Positions 31,580 to 42,546 are shown, numbered from the stretch's first letter. The stretch is 64,000 bases of DNA from Brevibacterium marinum (GCF_011927955.1 NZ_JAATJN010000001.1:2046001-2110000); one strand, 5' to 3'. Translations and numbers: made by a program. The notes: generated from the letters alone by a model not told the origin.

Positions 31580-33415
31580 CTACACCAGCGAGTCCCGCCA
31601 CGCTTTGTGCAGCTGCGCGAACTTTCCCGTCCCGGAGATCAGGTCCTCGGGGGAGCCGTCCTCGATGATCCGCCCGGAGTCCATGACGAGGACACGGTCG
31701 GCGATTTCGACGGTGGACAGGCGGTGGGCAATGATGATCGCGGTGCGTCCCTCGAGGACCGTCGCCAGGGCCTTCTGGACCAGGCGTTCGGAGGGGATGT
31801 CGAGGTGCGCGGTCGCCTCGTCGAGGACGACGATGTCAGGATCGGCCAGGAACACGCGCGCGAACGATACGAGCTGCCTTTGCCCTGAGCTCAGCCGGCC
31901 GCCGCGCTTCTTCACATCCGTCTCGTACCCCTCGGGCAGCTTGAGGATGTATTCGTCGAGTCCGACGGCAGCGGCGGCGGCGACGACCTCGTCATCGCGG
32001 GCGTCGGGATTGCCGATTCGGATGTTGTCGGCGATCGTGCCGGCGAACAGGAACGACTCCTGGGTGACCATGACGATGCTCGAACGCAGCTGAGCATCGT
32101 CGAGGTCACGCAGGTCCACCTCGTCGATGGTGATCCTGCCCTCGGTGGGGTCGTAGAACCGGGTGACCAGTTTGACCAGGGTCGACTTGCCGGCTCCCGT
32201 GGCACCGACCAGCGCGACGATCTGGCCCGCGGGGATTCGCAGGTCGAACCGGGGGAGGACATCGGGCCCGTCCGGATAAGAGAAGCGGACATGATTGAGG
32301 TCGATCGAGCGCCCGTTCCCCGGCTGCCCAGAGGAGCTCCCCGACTGGCCCGAGGCGTGCGCGGGCAGAGTCTTCGGCCGGACCGGTTCCACCACCTCGG
32401 GGTCGGTGTCGAGGACGGCGGCCATCTTCTCCAGCGCGGCCGACGCGGACTGGTAGAGGTTGAATGACTGAACGAGTTCGTCGAGTGGTCCGTAGAACCG
32501 GCGCAGATAGAGGATGAATGCCGCGAGCACGCCGATCTGAGTCCAGTCCTCGATGACGAGCCACGCGCCGACGATGATGATGACCGTCTGCGTGACGTTG
32601 CCGACCAGCCGTGTCCAGCCCGCGAACCAGGCGACGCCGCGCAGGGCATCGGTGTTGGCATCACGGTACTGAGTGTCCTCGTCCCTGAGTGTTCCGCGGC
32701 GATCGGGCTGCCTGCGGTAGGCCTGGACCGCGCGGATGCCGCCCATGGTCTCGACGAAGTGGACGATGACCTTCGCGATCGACGTCCGGGTCCTTCGGTA
32801 GGCGCTGCGCTGGGAGCTGTGCGCGGCCCTCGTGATGAAGAACAGCGGAATGAACCCGAGGAAGACCACGATCGCCAGAGGCACATCGAGGACGATGAGG
32901 GTGACGGCGATGAACGTCATCTCGAACAGCCCGAGGGCTGTGTCGAAGAGCGAGTAGCTGAGGAACTGCTGCACCGATTCCATGTCGGAGGTCTGACGTG
33001 ACACCAGCCGACCCGAAGTCGACCGTTCGTGATACCCCAGGTCGAGACGTTGGATGTGGCGGAAGAGCCTCGACCGAAGCCGGTACACCACCTTCTGCGC
33101 CGTGATGCCGACCAGCCTCGTCGAGGTGAATGCGAGCACCGCCGATCCGACGGCCGAGAGAACGAAGGCGGACACAGCCCGAATCAGCGGTCCCGGGTCA
33201 CCGTCTACGGCCTGTGGGACACCCTCATCGAGAGCCTGTGCGATGAAGATCGGGCCGATGACGAGGAACAGCGCGGTGAGCACGACGATGACGAACAGGA
33301 AGATCGCCATCGGCAGGTGCGGGCGGACGAGCGACAACAGCAGTGCCCGAGCCTTCTTCGCGATGTCCGGAGGAAGCTGCTCGAGCTCATCCTCATCGAG
33401 GCGTGGAGTGCTCAC
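31580..33415 (-). CDS. ABC exporter, second half-transporter (membrane domain fused to ATPase)
   Basis: This 611-residue half-transporter has six membrane helices (about residues 35-310) followed by an ABC ATPase: Walker A VGATGAGKST, signature LSSGQRQLVSFARV, Walker B VVLDEATAHLD, and the H-loop AHRLSTV. It pairs with the gene immediately upstream as a heterodimer, a layout typical of actinobacterial multidrug or lipid exporters. In this protein the signature begins SSGQ rather than SGGQ. GTG 33415 overlaps the upstream stop (GTGA) and has a near-perfect AAAGGAGGT ribosome site. Substrate unknown. Confidence 0.92.
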   Translation of the reverse strand: MSTPRLDEDELEQLPPDIAKKARALLLSLVRPHLPMAIFLFVIVVLTALFLVIGPIFIAQALDEGVPQAVDGDPGPLIRAVSAFVLSAVGSAVLAFTSTRLVGITAQKVVYRLRSRLFRHIQRLDLGYHERSTSGRLVSRQTSDMESVQQFLSYSLFDTALGLFEMTFIAVTLIVLDVPLAIVVFLGFIPLFFITRAAHSSQRSAYRRTRTSIAKVIVHFVETMGGIRAVQAYRRQPDRRGTLRDEDTQYRDANTDALRGVAWFAGWTRLVGNVTQTVIIIVGAWLVIEDWTQIGVLAAFILYLRRFYGPLDELVQSFNLYQSASAALEKMAAVLDTDPEVVEPVRPKTLPAHASGQSGSSSGQPGNGRSIDLNHVRFSYPDGPDVLPRFDLRIPAGQIVALVGATGAGKSTLVKLVTRFYDPTEGRITIDEVDLRDLDDAQLRSSIVMVTQESFLFAGTIADNIRIGNPDARDDEVVAAAAAVGLDEYILKLPEGYETDVKKRGGRLSSGQRQLVSFARVFLADPDIVVLDEATAHLDIPSERLVQKALATVLEGRTAIIIAHRLSTVEIADRVLVMDSGRIIEDGSPEDLISGTGKFAQLHKAWRDSLV

Positions 33416-35232
33416 TGCGCACCTCCTTTCGTGGCTTGTCCGGTCGCAGCGGGCCCGGCCGAGGAACGTCCGGCTGGCACGGCCGCTGTGCGTCCTTGTG
33501 TCACAGCCGACGCGCCCATGAGTTCGCGGTAGAGCGGCGAGGACTCGAGCAGTTCCTCGTGGGTGCCCAGCGCGACGATCCGTCCGCCGTCGAGGACCGC
33601 GACCGCATCGGCCAGCGCCGAGGTGGAGGGGCGGTGGGCGATGATGAGCGTCGTCGAATCGGGCAGAATCTCCCGCAGCGCACGTTGGACCCGATCCTCC
33701 GTATCGACGTCGACCGCGGAAAGTGGGTCGTCGAGGACGAGGATGCGGGGTTGGCCGATCACCGCCCGAGCCAGGGCCAAGCGCTGACGTTGGCCGCCGG
33801 ACAGGGACAGGCCCTGCTCGCCGACCTGAGTGTCGAGTCCCTCCGGCAGGCGTTCGACGAAGTCCCTCGCAGCCGTGATCTCCAGGGCCTGCCAGATCGC
33901 ATCCTCGTCGACCCCGGGCGCGCCCATGCTCACGTTCTCGGCCACCGAGGTGGAGAACAGGATGGGATCCTCGAACGCGACGGAGACCAGATTGCGCACC
34001 TCGTTGACGGGCAGGTCCCGGATGTCCGTTCCGTCGATGCGCACACTGCCGCCCGTGACGTCCTGCAGGCGGGGAATGAGGGAGGCCAGCGTCGTCTTGC
34101 CCGATCCGGTGGGTCCGACGATCGCCACGGTCTGGCCGGGATCGATGTGCAGATCGAGACTGCGCAGGGTGTCGCGGTCTGTATCGGCGAAGTGGAAGTC
34201 GACATCCGCGAAGTCCAGTTCCCCCGTGTAGCGCCCGACATCGGGTGTGTCTTCGATCCGGCCGTCGGCGTCGGTGATGTCGTGCCTGATGTCGATGACC
34301 TCCCAATACCTGGCCGCGGCGGTCAGGGCCATGAGGGCATCGGCGAGGAGGAAGCCGAGCATCTCGATCGGCATCCTCAGCACCATCGAGATGGTCACCG
34401 CCGCGACCACGGTGCCGATCGTGGTCCACCCCTGCACGACGCCCCAGGTGCCGACCGCCACGATGGCGGCCTGGGCGAGAGTCGGCAGGAGGATGAGCAC
34501 GCTCCAGAACCAGGAGTCGAGCTTCGCCTTGCGCACCTCGAGTCCTTGGAATCTCCGCGAGAGGCGGGAGAAGCGCTGCGCCGCCCAGGGGGAGCGGCCG
34601 AAGGACTTCAGGATTCTGATCCCCTGGATCGATTCCTCGACCTCGGTGGTGATCTCGCCGACGGTGTCCTGGGAGCGCCTGGAGACCGTGCGGTACCTCT
34701 TCTCGAAGACCGTCACGGTGGCCACGGTCGGCACCGCCATGATGAGGATGATCAGCCCGAAGACCGGCTGCAGGACGGTGAGGACAATGGTGCCGATGAT
34801 GATGACGAGCGGGGTCGCCACGAGGAAGGGGATCCCGAAGGCGAAGAAGCGGCGCAGCTGAGAGAGGTCGTTGATCGCGCGCGAGAGCAGCTGTCCCGAC
34901 TCCCAGGAGTCGTGGACGGCCACCGAGGTGTACTGCAGGCGTTCGAAGAGGCGTGAGCGCCAGGTGATCTCCCACTGTGCGACGACCGGTGCGACGAGGA
35001 TTCTGCGACCCCACAGCGCCACCGCCTCGGCGATACCGATGGCGAGGACGCCGAGCACGGGCAGCCACAGGCCCGACAGCTCACGGTCGGCGATGGGTCC
35101 GTCGATGATGTGGCCGGTGATGAGGGGGATGACCAGTTGGATGGCGTTGGCCAGGAGAGTCAGCGCGAGTACGGCAATGTACACGCCGATGCGGGAGCGC
35201 AGATCGGGCCAGAATCGTAAGAGGGGACGCAC
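33412..35232 (-). CDS. ABC exporter, first half-transporter (membrane domain fused to ATPase)
   Basis: About 606 residues: six membrane helices, then an ATPase with Walker A VGPTGSGKTT, signature LSGGQRQRLALARA, Walker B LVLDDPLSAVD and H-loop AHRPST. Walker B ends in Asp (LDD) rather than the catalytic Glu, so this is probably the degenerate site of a heterodimer; the partner gene has the Glu (LDE). I chose GTG 35232, 7 bases from TAGGCT (35240-35245); a TTG at 35319 would add 29 residues. The Ala/Gly/Thr-rich tail is disordered. Confidence 0.88.
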   Translation of the reverse strand: MRPLLRFWPDLRSRIGVYIAVLALTLLANAIQLVIPLITGHIIDGPIADRELSGLWLPVLGVLAIGIAEAVALWGRRILVAPVVAQWEITWRSRLFERLQYTSVAVHDSWESGQLLSRAINDLSQLRRFFAFGIPFLVATPLVIIIGTIVLTVLQPVFGLIILIMAVPTVATVTVFEKRYRTVSRRSQDTVGEITTEVEESIQGIRILKSFGRSPWAAQRFSRLSRRFQGLEVRKAKLDSWFWSVLILLPTLAQAAIVAVGTWGVVQGWTTIGTVVAAVTISMVLRMPIEMLGFLLADALMALTAAARYWEVIDIRHDITDADGRIEDTPDVGRYTGELDFADVDFHFADTDRDTLRSLDLHIDPGQTVAIVGPTGSGKTTLASLIPRLQDVTGGSVRIDGTDIRDLPVNEVRNLVSVAFEDPILFSTSVAENVSMGAPGVDEDAIWQALEITAARDFVERLPEGLDTQVGEQGLSLSGGQRQRLALARAVIGQPRILVLDDPLSAVDVDTEDRVQRALREILPDSTTLIIAHRPSTSALADAVAVLDGGRIVALGTHEELLESSPLYRELMGASAVTQGRTAAVPAGRSSAGPAATGQATKGGAQ

Positions 35233-35360
35233 CTTCAAGAGCCTAGTCGGGCCGCGTGTCCCAGTCCATGGTTCGCGCAACAAGCTTTGCCTTCCTCCCG
35301 GATAGGTCTCACGCTTCAAGCCGCTGCGGTCTCAGACACCGAGACGATCCATTGCATCGT

Positions 35361-35396
35361 TTGACACGCTGATTGCGGGAGGTGAACTATTGACCC
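35361..35396 (+). promoter_or_regulatory. ilvBN promoter
   Basis: TTGACA (35361-35366) and AACTAT (35385-35390) are separated by 18 bases. The ATG of the leader peptide follows 6 bases later, so transcription probably begins at that ATG. Confidence 0.65.
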
Positions 35397-35447
35397 ATGA
35401 CTCACCTTCTTGTCGTCGTTATTAGCCAGCGCGCGGATCATCCGTAG
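35397..35447 (+). CDS. Leader peptide of the ilvBN operon
   Basis: A 16-codon frame encodes MTHLLVVVISQRADHP, with Leu-Leu-Val-Val-Val-Ile in a row, the end-products of the downstream pathway. It is followed by an intrinsic terminator 26 bases after its stop. Starved ribosomes would stall at these codons. The bases GCGCGCGG (35429-35436) inside the frame can pair with CCGCGCGC (35467-35474), which overlaps the start of the terminator stem. This is classical attenuation, as known for ilv leaders of corynebacteria and enterobacteria. The peptide is too short for standard gene finders. Confidence 0.85.
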   Translation: MTHLLVVVISQRADHP

Positions 35448-35472
35448 CCTGTCAACACGACACGTTCCGCGC

Positions 35473-35501
35473 GCCCCTACCGAAACCGGAGGGGCTTTTT
35501 T
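35473..35501 (+). terminator. Attenuator terminator before ilvB
   Basis: Stem GCCCCT plus CCG with CGG plus AGGGGC around a short A-rich loop, then TTTTTT (35496-35501). It is one of only two hairpins in the window with a real T-run, and it lies between leader peptide and ilvB, as an attenuator should. Confidence 0.88.
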
Positions 35502-35542
35502 CATGTGGAGACAAAGAGGATCACTAGGAAGGATACGAAACG

Positions 35543-37480
35543 ATGGCAGCCACGCCCTCGGCCCAGTCAGCGGCAGCCGGCACCGTGCCCAGCGCACCCC
35601 CGGTGACCGCGACCCCGTCCAGCATTCGACGCAATACGACCCCTGAGGTCCTCACCGGCGCGCAGGCGATCGTCCGCAGCCTCGAGCGCCTCGAGGTCGA
35701 GACGGTCTTCGGCCTTCCCGGCGGCACCATCCTTCCGACCTACGACCCGCTGTTCGAGACCGACAGGATCCGCCACATCCTCGTCCGCCATGAGCAGGGC
35801 GCCGGACACGCGGCCGAGGGCTACGCCGCCGCCTCGGGCAAGCTGGGCGTGTGCATCGCGACCTCGGGCCCGGGCGCGACAAACCTCATCACGGCGCTCG
35901 CCGACGCACACATGGACTCGGTCCCGATGCTCGCGATCACCGGTCAGCAGAGTTCGAAGCTGCTCGGCACCGACGCCTTCCAGGAGGCCGACATCGTGGG
36001 CATGACGATGCCGGTGACCAAGCACAGCTTCCTCGTCACCAAGGCCGAGGACATCCCCTCGGCCATCATCAACGCCCACCACATCGCCACCACGGGGCGG
36101 CCCGGACCGGTGCTCGTCGACGTCACCAAGGACGCACAGACCGGCACCGCGCCCTTCGTCTGGCCCGAAGAGCCGCAGCTGCCCGGGTACCGTCCCATCC
36201 TCAAGCCCCACGCGAAGCAGATCCGTGAGGCCGCCCGGCTCATCTCCGGGGCCCAGCGGCCCGTGTTCTACATCGGCGGCGGCGTCATCCGCTCACAGGC
36301 GGAGAAGGAGCTGCTCAAACTCGCCGAGGCGACCAACATTCCCGTGGTCACGACCCTGATGGCCCGTGGGGCCTTCCCCGACTCGCACCAGCTCCACATC
36401 GGAATGCCCGGAATGCACGGCAGCGTGCCCGCGGTCACTGCGTTTCAGAAGTCGGACCTGCTCATCACCATCGGGGCGAGGTTCGACGACCGGGTGACCG
36501 GCAACCTCGACTCCTTCGCGCCGAACGCCCAGGTCATCCATGCCGACATCGATCCGGCGGAGATCGGGAAGAACCGCGAGGTCGAGGTCGCCATCGTCGG
36601 CGACGCCCGCGAAGTCCTCGCCGAGATGCTCACCGAACTGCGGAACAAGTTCCCCAAGGCCCTGGAACGCCAGCGCGAACCCTGGTGGCGCTTCCTCAAC
36701 CGTCTCAGGGCGACCTACCCTCTCGGCTACGACACGCACGGCGAACTCTGCGATCCGCAGTACGTGATCTCGCGCATCTCGGCACTGACCGGACCCGATG
36801 CCGTTTACACGGCAGGGGTCGGCCAACACCAGATGTGGGCCGCTCAGTTCGTCGAGTTCGAGCGCCCCAAATCGTGGCTGAACTCCGGCGGGCTCGGCAC
36901 CATGGGGTACTCGGTGCCCGCAGCCATGGGTGCGCAGGTCGCGGAACCGGACCGCGTGGTGTGGGCCATCGACGGTGACGGCTGCTTCCAGATGACCAAC
37001 CAGGAGCTTGCCACCTGCGCGCTCAACAACATTCCGATCAAGGTCGCAATCATCAACAACTCGTCGTTGGGCATGGTCCGCCAGTGGCAGACCCTGTTCT
37101 ACGACGGCCGGTACTCCAACACCGACCTCAACACGGGACACGAGACGACCCGGGTCCCGGACTTCGTCAAGCTCGCCGAGGCGTACGGCTGCAAGGCCCT
37201 GCGCGTGGAGCGCAACGACGACGTCGACGCCGCGATCACAACGGCGCTCGAGACCGATGACCGGCCGGTCGTCCTCGACTTCACGGTCCCGCCGGACGCC
37301 ATGGTGTGGCCGATGGTCGCCGCAGGCGTCTCCAACGACGAGATCGAATACGCACGCGGCATCCGTCCCGATTTCGACGGTGAGGACGACGAACAGGCCG
37401 AGAGTCAGATCACGGACGCCGGCACGGAAGAAGACGGCACGGTTCGCTCCGTGGCCCAGATCGAAGGAGGCCTGGAATGA
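35543..37480 (+). CDS. ilvB: Acetolactate synthase, large (catalytic) subunit
   Basis: IlvB condenses pyruvate with pyruvate or 2-ketobutyrate, the first common step of Val, Leu and Ile synthesis, using ThDP, FAD and Mg. The 645-residue product shows the catalytic Glu region [14 protein letters not shown], the FAD-domain motif RFDDRVTGN and the ThDP motif [15 protein letters not shown]...NN. A 30-residue Ala/Pro/Thr-rich N-terminus and a 40-residue acidic C-terminus extend the core. aggaagga precedes ATG 35543. The stop overlaps the ilvN start. Confidence 0.97.
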   Translation: MAATPSAQSAAAGTVPSAPPVTATPSSIRRNTTPEVLTGAQAIVRSLERLEVETVFGLPGGTILPTYDPLFETDRIRHILVRHEQGAGHAAEGYAAASGKLGVCIATSGPGATNLITALADAHMDSVPMLAITGQQSSKLLGTDAFQEADIVGMTMPVTKHSFLVTKAEDIPSAIINAHHIATTGRPGPVLVDVTKDAQTGTAPFVWPEEPQLPGYRPILKPHAKQIREAARLISGAQRPVFYIGGGVIRSQAEKELLKLAEATNIPVVTTLMARGAFPDSHQLHIGMPGMHGSVPAVTAFQKSDLLITIGARFDDRVTGNLDSFAPNAQVIHADIDPAEIGKNREVEVAIVGDAREVLAEMLTELRNKFPKALERQREPWWRFLNRLRATYPLGYDTHGELCDPQYVISRISALTGPDAVYTAGVGQHQMWAAQFVEFERPKSWLNSGGLGTMGYSVPAAMGAQVAEPDRVVWAIDGDGCFQMTNQELATCALNNIPIKVAIINNSSLGMVRQWQTLFYDGRYSNTDLNTGHETTRVPDFVKLAEAYGCKALRVERNDDVDAAITTALETDDRPVVLDFTVPPDAMVWPMVAAGVSNDEIEYARGIRPDFDGEDDEQAESQITDAGTEEDGTVRSVAQIEGGLE

Positions 37481-37989
37481 ACAACCGGCACACACTCTCA
37501 GTCCTGGTCGAGAACAAGCCGGGTGTCCTGACCCGGTTCACCGGCCTCATCGCCCGCCGCGGCTTCAACATCCACAGCCTCGCCGTCGGTGTGACCGAAC
37601 ACGATGAACTCTCTCGCATCACGGTCGTCGTCGACGTCAAGGATGTGCCGTTGGAGCAGGTGACGAAGCAGCTGAACAAGCTGGTCAACGTCATCAAGAT
37701 CGTCGAGCTCGAACCGAGTTCGTCTGTGCGCCGAGCCCACATCATCTACAAGGTCAAGGCCAATGCCACGACCCGTCCCCAGGTAGCGGCGGCGGTGGAG
37801 ATGTTCCGGGCCAAGATCATCGATGTCGGACCTGACTCCGTCAGCGTCGAAGCCACCGGCGAACTCGACAAGGTCGAAGCACTGCGCGAGGTCCTCGAGC
37901 CTTTCGGAATCAAGGAGATCGTCCAGTCGGGCACCGTGGCCATCGGCCGCGGCTCGAAGTCGATCACCGATCGAGCCCTGCGCGGCTGA
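37477..37989 (+). CDS. ilvN: Acetolactate synthase, small (regulatory) subunit
   Basis: IlvN activates IlvB and confers valine feedback inhibition. The 170-residue protein has an N-terminal ACT domain ([31 protein letters not shown]) and a second ACT-like half. The ATGA overlap with ilvB gives equimolar translation. After the stop come degenerate repeats around GCGACTGA (38005, 38051) and a hairpin before ilvC. Confidence 0.96.
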   Translation: MNNRHTLSVLVENKPGVLTRFTGLIARRGFNIHSLAVGVTEHDELSRITVVVDVKDVPLEQVTKQLNKLVNVIKIVELEPSSSVRRAHIIYKVKANATTRPQVAAAVEMFRAKIIDVGPDSVSVEATGELDKVEALREVLEPFGIKEIVQSGTVAIGRGSKSITDRALRG

Positions 37990-38081
37990 GCGCACGCATC
38001 CCGCGCGACTGAACCCTCGCGGACCGCACGGCCGAGTACTCGCAAGCTACGCGACTGAGCACTCGCGACCCGGACGGCTGG

Positions 38082-38100
38082 CGTTCCACTTCGTGGAACG
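38082..38100 (+). terminator. Short hairpin between ilvN and ilvC
   Basis: CGTTCCAC (38082-38089), loop TTC, GTGGAACG (38093-38100): an 8-bp perfect stem. There is no T-run. It may cause partial termination so that ilvC, 80 bases further on, can be expressed at its own level. Confidence 0.5.
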
Positions 38101-38120
38101 AGATCCGTCTCAACAAATGA

Positions 38121-39212
<1,092 letters not shown>

Positions 39213-39277
39213 TCTGCGACCGACGCCTCGTTCTTCAGGCGCGGATCATCGCCTGTGCCGAGGTGGGCACAGAGCCG

Positions 39278-39313
39278 AAAAACCCCGGGAACCACACGGT
39301 TCTCGGGGTTTTT
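39278..39313. terminator. Strong bidirectional terminator after ilvC
   Basis: AAAAACCCCGGGAACC pairs with GGTTCTCGGGGTTTTT (16 bp with one G-U) across a 4-base loop. It has a T-run downstream and an A-run upstream. Confidence 0.92.
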
Positions 39314-39409
39314 CGCCGTTCGTGGGAACCGCCTCGGCGGGCTGGTCTGTGTTCGAGTGCGCCCGCAGTCGCGCACGCAACGTCAGTGATGTGAATTACT
39401 GTGGGAGGC

Positions 39410-40702
39410 GTGACGAATTACAGGTTCGAGAATTTCCAGCCCGCCTTCGACGAGTCGACAGGCGCCCCCGACGAGCGTACGAAGGCCTACTTCGCGTCGA
39501 CGAGTGTGGGATTCCACGATTCCAGGTCGACCGATGATGCACTGAGGAACCGTGTCCGGCGCGCCATCGCCGACGGTCGGAACCTCACCGCCGTCTACGC
39601 CCGGCAGGAGTATGCGCACGCCCTTGACTCCAGCGTCCCCGTGGCAACCTTCGCGTGGTTCGAGAAGCTGGTCAATGTGGGCGGAGGACGCCTGGTTCCC
39701 GGGCACCTGATCACCTGGGTGACCGTGAGGCCGACCCACCGCAGGCGCGGACTCCTGCGGTCGCTGATGACGACAGACCTCGCCGAGGCGAAGGCCGAGG
39801 GGTACCCCTTCGCGGCACTGACCGCGACGGAAGGCGGGATCTACTCCCGCTTCGGATTCGGCGTCGCCACCTGGGCGCACGCGATCGAGGTCGACACCTC
39901 ACCCGGATTCAAGATGCTCCACGAACCGGACCGTCGGGTGGAGATGTGCCTGCCCAGCGAGCTGCGCGAGTTGGCGCCGAAGATCTACGGCGAGTTCATG
40001 CGCACCTCACCGGGCGCGATGGAGCGGCAGCAGACCTACATCGAACGCGCCACCGGAGCGCTGAACACCGACACCGGCGAAGCCGACCGCGGTGTGCGCG
40101 CGGCGCTGCATTTCGACGAACAGGGCGAACCCGACGGCTATGTCTCCTACAAATTCGCGGGGTGGTCGAAGAGCCCGCCGACGATCGAGATCGTCGACTT
40201 CGTCGCGGTCACCGACGCAGCCTACGCTTCACTGTGGTCATTCCTGGCCGCGATCGACCTCTCGACGCGGGTGACTTTCGGCGAGTCGGCAGAGGACTCG
40301 CCGCTGCCGTGGCTGCTCACGGACTCTCGCCGAGTGCGCACCGTGTCCACCGAGGACAACATCTGGATCCGGATCCTCGACGTCAAGGCGGCGCTCGAGG
40401 CCAGACCCTGGTATGTGCCCGGCACCCTGGTACTCGAGATCGATGATTCCCTCGATCTGGCCGGCGGCCGGTACACGATCACCTCGGATGGCGAGAACGC
40501 CGTGGTCGAGGTCGCCTCGGGCTCGACGCCCGCCGACCTGGGCCTGGGCATCGCCGAACTCGGGTCCCTCTACTTCGGCGGAGCCGATCCCGTGATCCTC
40601 GCCCGGGCCGGACGCATCGACGAGAACGTACCCGGTGCCGCAGTGCGCGCCAGCTCGATGTTCAACTTGGGCCGGATGCCGTATTCGCCCAACGGATTCT
40701 GA
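39410..40702 (+). CDS. Eis-type GNAT N-acetyltransferase
   Basis: This 430-residue protein has the three-part architecture of the Eis family: a GNAT domain (VRPTHRRRGLLRSLMTTDLAEAKAEGY binds acetyl-CoA), a second GNAT-like domain, and a sterol-carrier-like C-terminus ending NGF. In Eis the C-terminal carboxylate of Phe takes part in catalysis, and the terminal Phe is kept here. Eis proteins acetylate amines, including aminoglycosides and polyamines; the physiological substrate here is unknown. GTG 39410 lies 7 bases from TACTGT (39397-39402), suggesting a leaderless mRNA; GTG 39401 is an alternative. Confidence 0.86.
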   Translation: MTNYRFENFQPAFDESTGAPDERTKAYFASTSVGFHDSRSTDDALRNRVRRAIADGRNLTAVYARQEYAHALDSSVPVATFAWFEKLVNVGGGRLVPGHLITWVTVRPTHRRRGLLRSLMTTDLAEAKAEGYPFAALTATEGGIYSRFGFGVATWAHAIEVDTSPGFKMLHEPDRRVEMCLPSELRELAPKIYGEFMRTSPGAMERQQTYIERATGALNTDTGEADRGVRAALHFDEQGEPDGYVSYKFAGWSKSPPTIEIVDFVAVTDAAYASLWSFLAAIDLSTRVTFGESAEDSPLPWLLTDSRRVRTVSTEDNIWIRILDVKAALEARPWYVPGTLVLEIDDSLDLAGGRYTITSDGENAVVEVASGSTPADLGLGIAELGSLYFGGADPVILARAGRIDENVPGAAVRASSMFNLGRMPYSPNGF

Positions 40703-40798
40703 ACAGCGAACTCCTCATCACACAGAATTCGCGAGCACTTCAGCGAGCACCTCAGCTGTGGCGGACAAGGCATACGCGAAGACCTACTTCCCAGAGTT

Positions 40799-40836
40799 TG
40801 AGACCTTGTGAAGACATTCACAAAGTCTCATAAGAT
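40799..40836 (+). promoter_or_regulatory. serA promoter with CRP/GlxR-type operator
   Basis: TGTGA (40807-40811), 6 bases, TCACA (40818-40822) matches the CRP/GlxR consensus exactly. It lies in a longer palindrome, TGAGAC (40799-40804) with GTCTCA (40825-40830). TAAGAT at 40831-40836 is the probable -10 box, so the site covers the -35 and spacer; a bound protein would repress. The regulator itself is not in the window. Confidence 0.7.
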
Positions 40837-40868
40837 GGACGCGTCCCACACGCTTCAGGAGGAACTCA

Positions 40869-42461
40869 GTGCCCAAGCCCATCGTGCTCATCGCCGAAAA
40901 TCTGTCACCGGCCACCATCGATGCCCTCGGAGGGGACTTCGAGATCCGTCACACCGACGGCGCTGACCGATCTGCGCTGCTCACGGACATCGTCGACGCC
41001 GACGCGATTCTCGTTCGCTCCGCGACTCAGGTCGATGCCGAGGCGATCGGCGTCGCGAAGAAGCTCCAGGTCATCGCCCGTGCCGGCGTCGGACTTGACA
41101 ATGTCGACGTCCCGGCAGCCACCTCGGCGGGAGTCATGGTCGTCAACGCACCGACCTCGAACGTCGTCTCCGCGGCCGAGCTCACGATGGCCCACATCCT
41201 CGGCTCCGCACGCTACTTCGGAGCTGGCAACACCTCCCTCAAGGCGGGGGAGTGGAAGCGTTCGAAGTACACAGGCGTCGAAGTCTACGAGAAGACCTTG
41301 GGCATCGTCGGGCTCGGACGCATCGGCGGTCTCGTTGCCGAACGCGCGAAGGCCTTCGGCATGCGGCTGGTCGGCTACGACCCCTACATCACCCAGGCAC
41401 GGGCCGCGCAGATGGGCGTCGAGGTCGTCGACCTGCCGGGTCTGCTGGCCGTGAGTGACTTCGTCACCGTCCACATGCCCAAGACTCCTGAGACGATCGG
41501 CATGATCAGCACCGAGGAATTCAAAGCCGCGAAGCAGGACGCCAGGTTCATCAATGTCGCCCGCGGCGGCATCATCGACGAGGACGCGCTCGCCGAGGCG
41601 GTCGCGGCCGGTGAGGTCGGCGGTGCCGGCATCGACGTGTGGAGCACCGAACCCCCGGAGCACTCGGCGCTCATGGAACTCGATGCCGTCAACGTCACGC
41701 CCCACCTCGGCGCCTCGACCGCCGAAGCACAGGAGAAGGCCGGCGTCGCCGTCGCCAAGTCTGTGCGCAAGGCACTGGCCGGGGAGCTCGTTCCCGATGC
41801 GGTCAACGTCGCCGGCGGAGCCATCCACGAGGACGTGCGCCCGGGCATACCTCTGGCCGAACGGCTCGGCCGTGTCGTCAACTCGCTCGCGAACTCCTCG
41901 GTCACACACTTCAAGGTCGAGGTCAACGGCGAGATCGCCGATAAGGATGTGTCCGTCCTCAAGCTCTCGGCGCTCAAGGGTCTGTTCAAGGACGTCGTGT
42001 CCGATCAGGTGTCCTATGTCAATGCACCGCTGCTGGCGGAGGAGCGCGGCATCGGCGTCGAACTCGTCACCGACCCGTACTGCGAGGCCTTCCGCAACGT
42101 CACCAGGCTGACGGCGACGACGAGCGAAGGGCAGAGGATCTCGGTCTCGGGGACAGTGACCGGACCGAAGCTCGTGCAGAAGCTCACGGAGGTCAACGGC
42201 TTCGACCTCGAGATCGAACTCACCGACAACCTGCTCATCTTCCGCTACGAGGACCGTCCGGGCATCATCGGTCAGCTGGGCCAGGCGCTGGGCGCCAATG
42301 AGATCAACATCGCCGGCATGCAGGTCTCGCCCTCGGCGACCGACAATGACGCGCTGTCCGTTCTGGCGGTCGACTCGGCGGTGTCCGAGGAAGTCGTCAA
42401 GGCCGTGGCGGGAGCGGTCAACGCCTCGGCATTCAGCGGAGTGTCGCTGAGCGAGGACTGA
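40869..42461 (+). CDS. serA: D-3-phosphoglycerate dehydrogenase
   Basis: SerA makes the first committed intermediate of serine. The 530-residue long form has the NAD motif GLGRIGGLVAERA, catalytic Arg (NVARGGIIDE), Glu (VWSTEPPEH) and His (PHLGAST), then an intervening domain and a C-terminal ACT domain (RYEDRPGIIGQLGQALG), the site of serine feedback in this class. GTG 40869 follows GGAGGAACTCA. Serine feeds cysE and cysK in this window. Confidence 0.96.
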   Translation: MPKPIVLIAENLSPATIDALGGDFEIRHTDGADRSALLTDIVDADAILVRSATQVDAEAIGVAKKLQVIARAGVGLDNVDVPAATSAGVMVVNAPTSNVVSAAELTMAHILGSARYFGAGNTSLKAGEWKRSKYTGVEVYEKTLGIVGLGRIGGLVAERAKAFGMRLVGYDPYITQARAAQMGVEVVDLPGLLAVSDFVTVHMPKTPETIGMISTEEFKAAKQDARFINVARGGIIDEDALAEAVAAGEVGGAGIDVWSTEPPEHSALMELDAVNVTPHLGASTAEAQEKAGVAVAKSVRKALAGELVPDAVNVAGGAIHEDVRPGIPLAERLGRVVNSLANSSVTHFKVEVNGEIADKDVSVLKLSALKGLFKDVVSDQVSYVNAPLLAEERGIGVELVTDPYCEAFRNVTRLTATTSEGQRISVSGTVTGPKLVQKLTEVNGFDLEIELTDNLLIFRYEDRPGIIGQLGQALGANEINIAGMQVSPSATDNDALSVLAVDSAVSEEVVKAVAGAVNASAFSGVSLSED

Positions 42462-42515
42462 GCTCGACTGGAAACAGCAGATCGCACAGGACCCGTTCTG
42501 AAGCTTCTGCAGCTG

Positions 42516-42546
42516 CCCGTTCACCCCTGAAGCTGAGGTGAACGGG
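42516..42546. terminator. Hairpin between convergent serA and PAP2 gene
   Basis: CCCGTTCACC (42516-42525) pairs with GGTGAACGGG (42537-42546), 10 bp, 11-base loop, no T-run. Confidence 0.75.

Noticed and set aside
34251..34960. Plus-strand open frames inside the exporter genes
   Set aside because: They are shadows in GC-rich DNA and are rich in Arg, Asp and Gly without motifs.
31580..35068. A single 1162-residue minus-strand ORF across the ABC exporter region
   Set aside because: Its first half is the wrong frame of the upstream half-transporter. The real genes are two overlapping half-transporters, with GTG 33415 as the second start.
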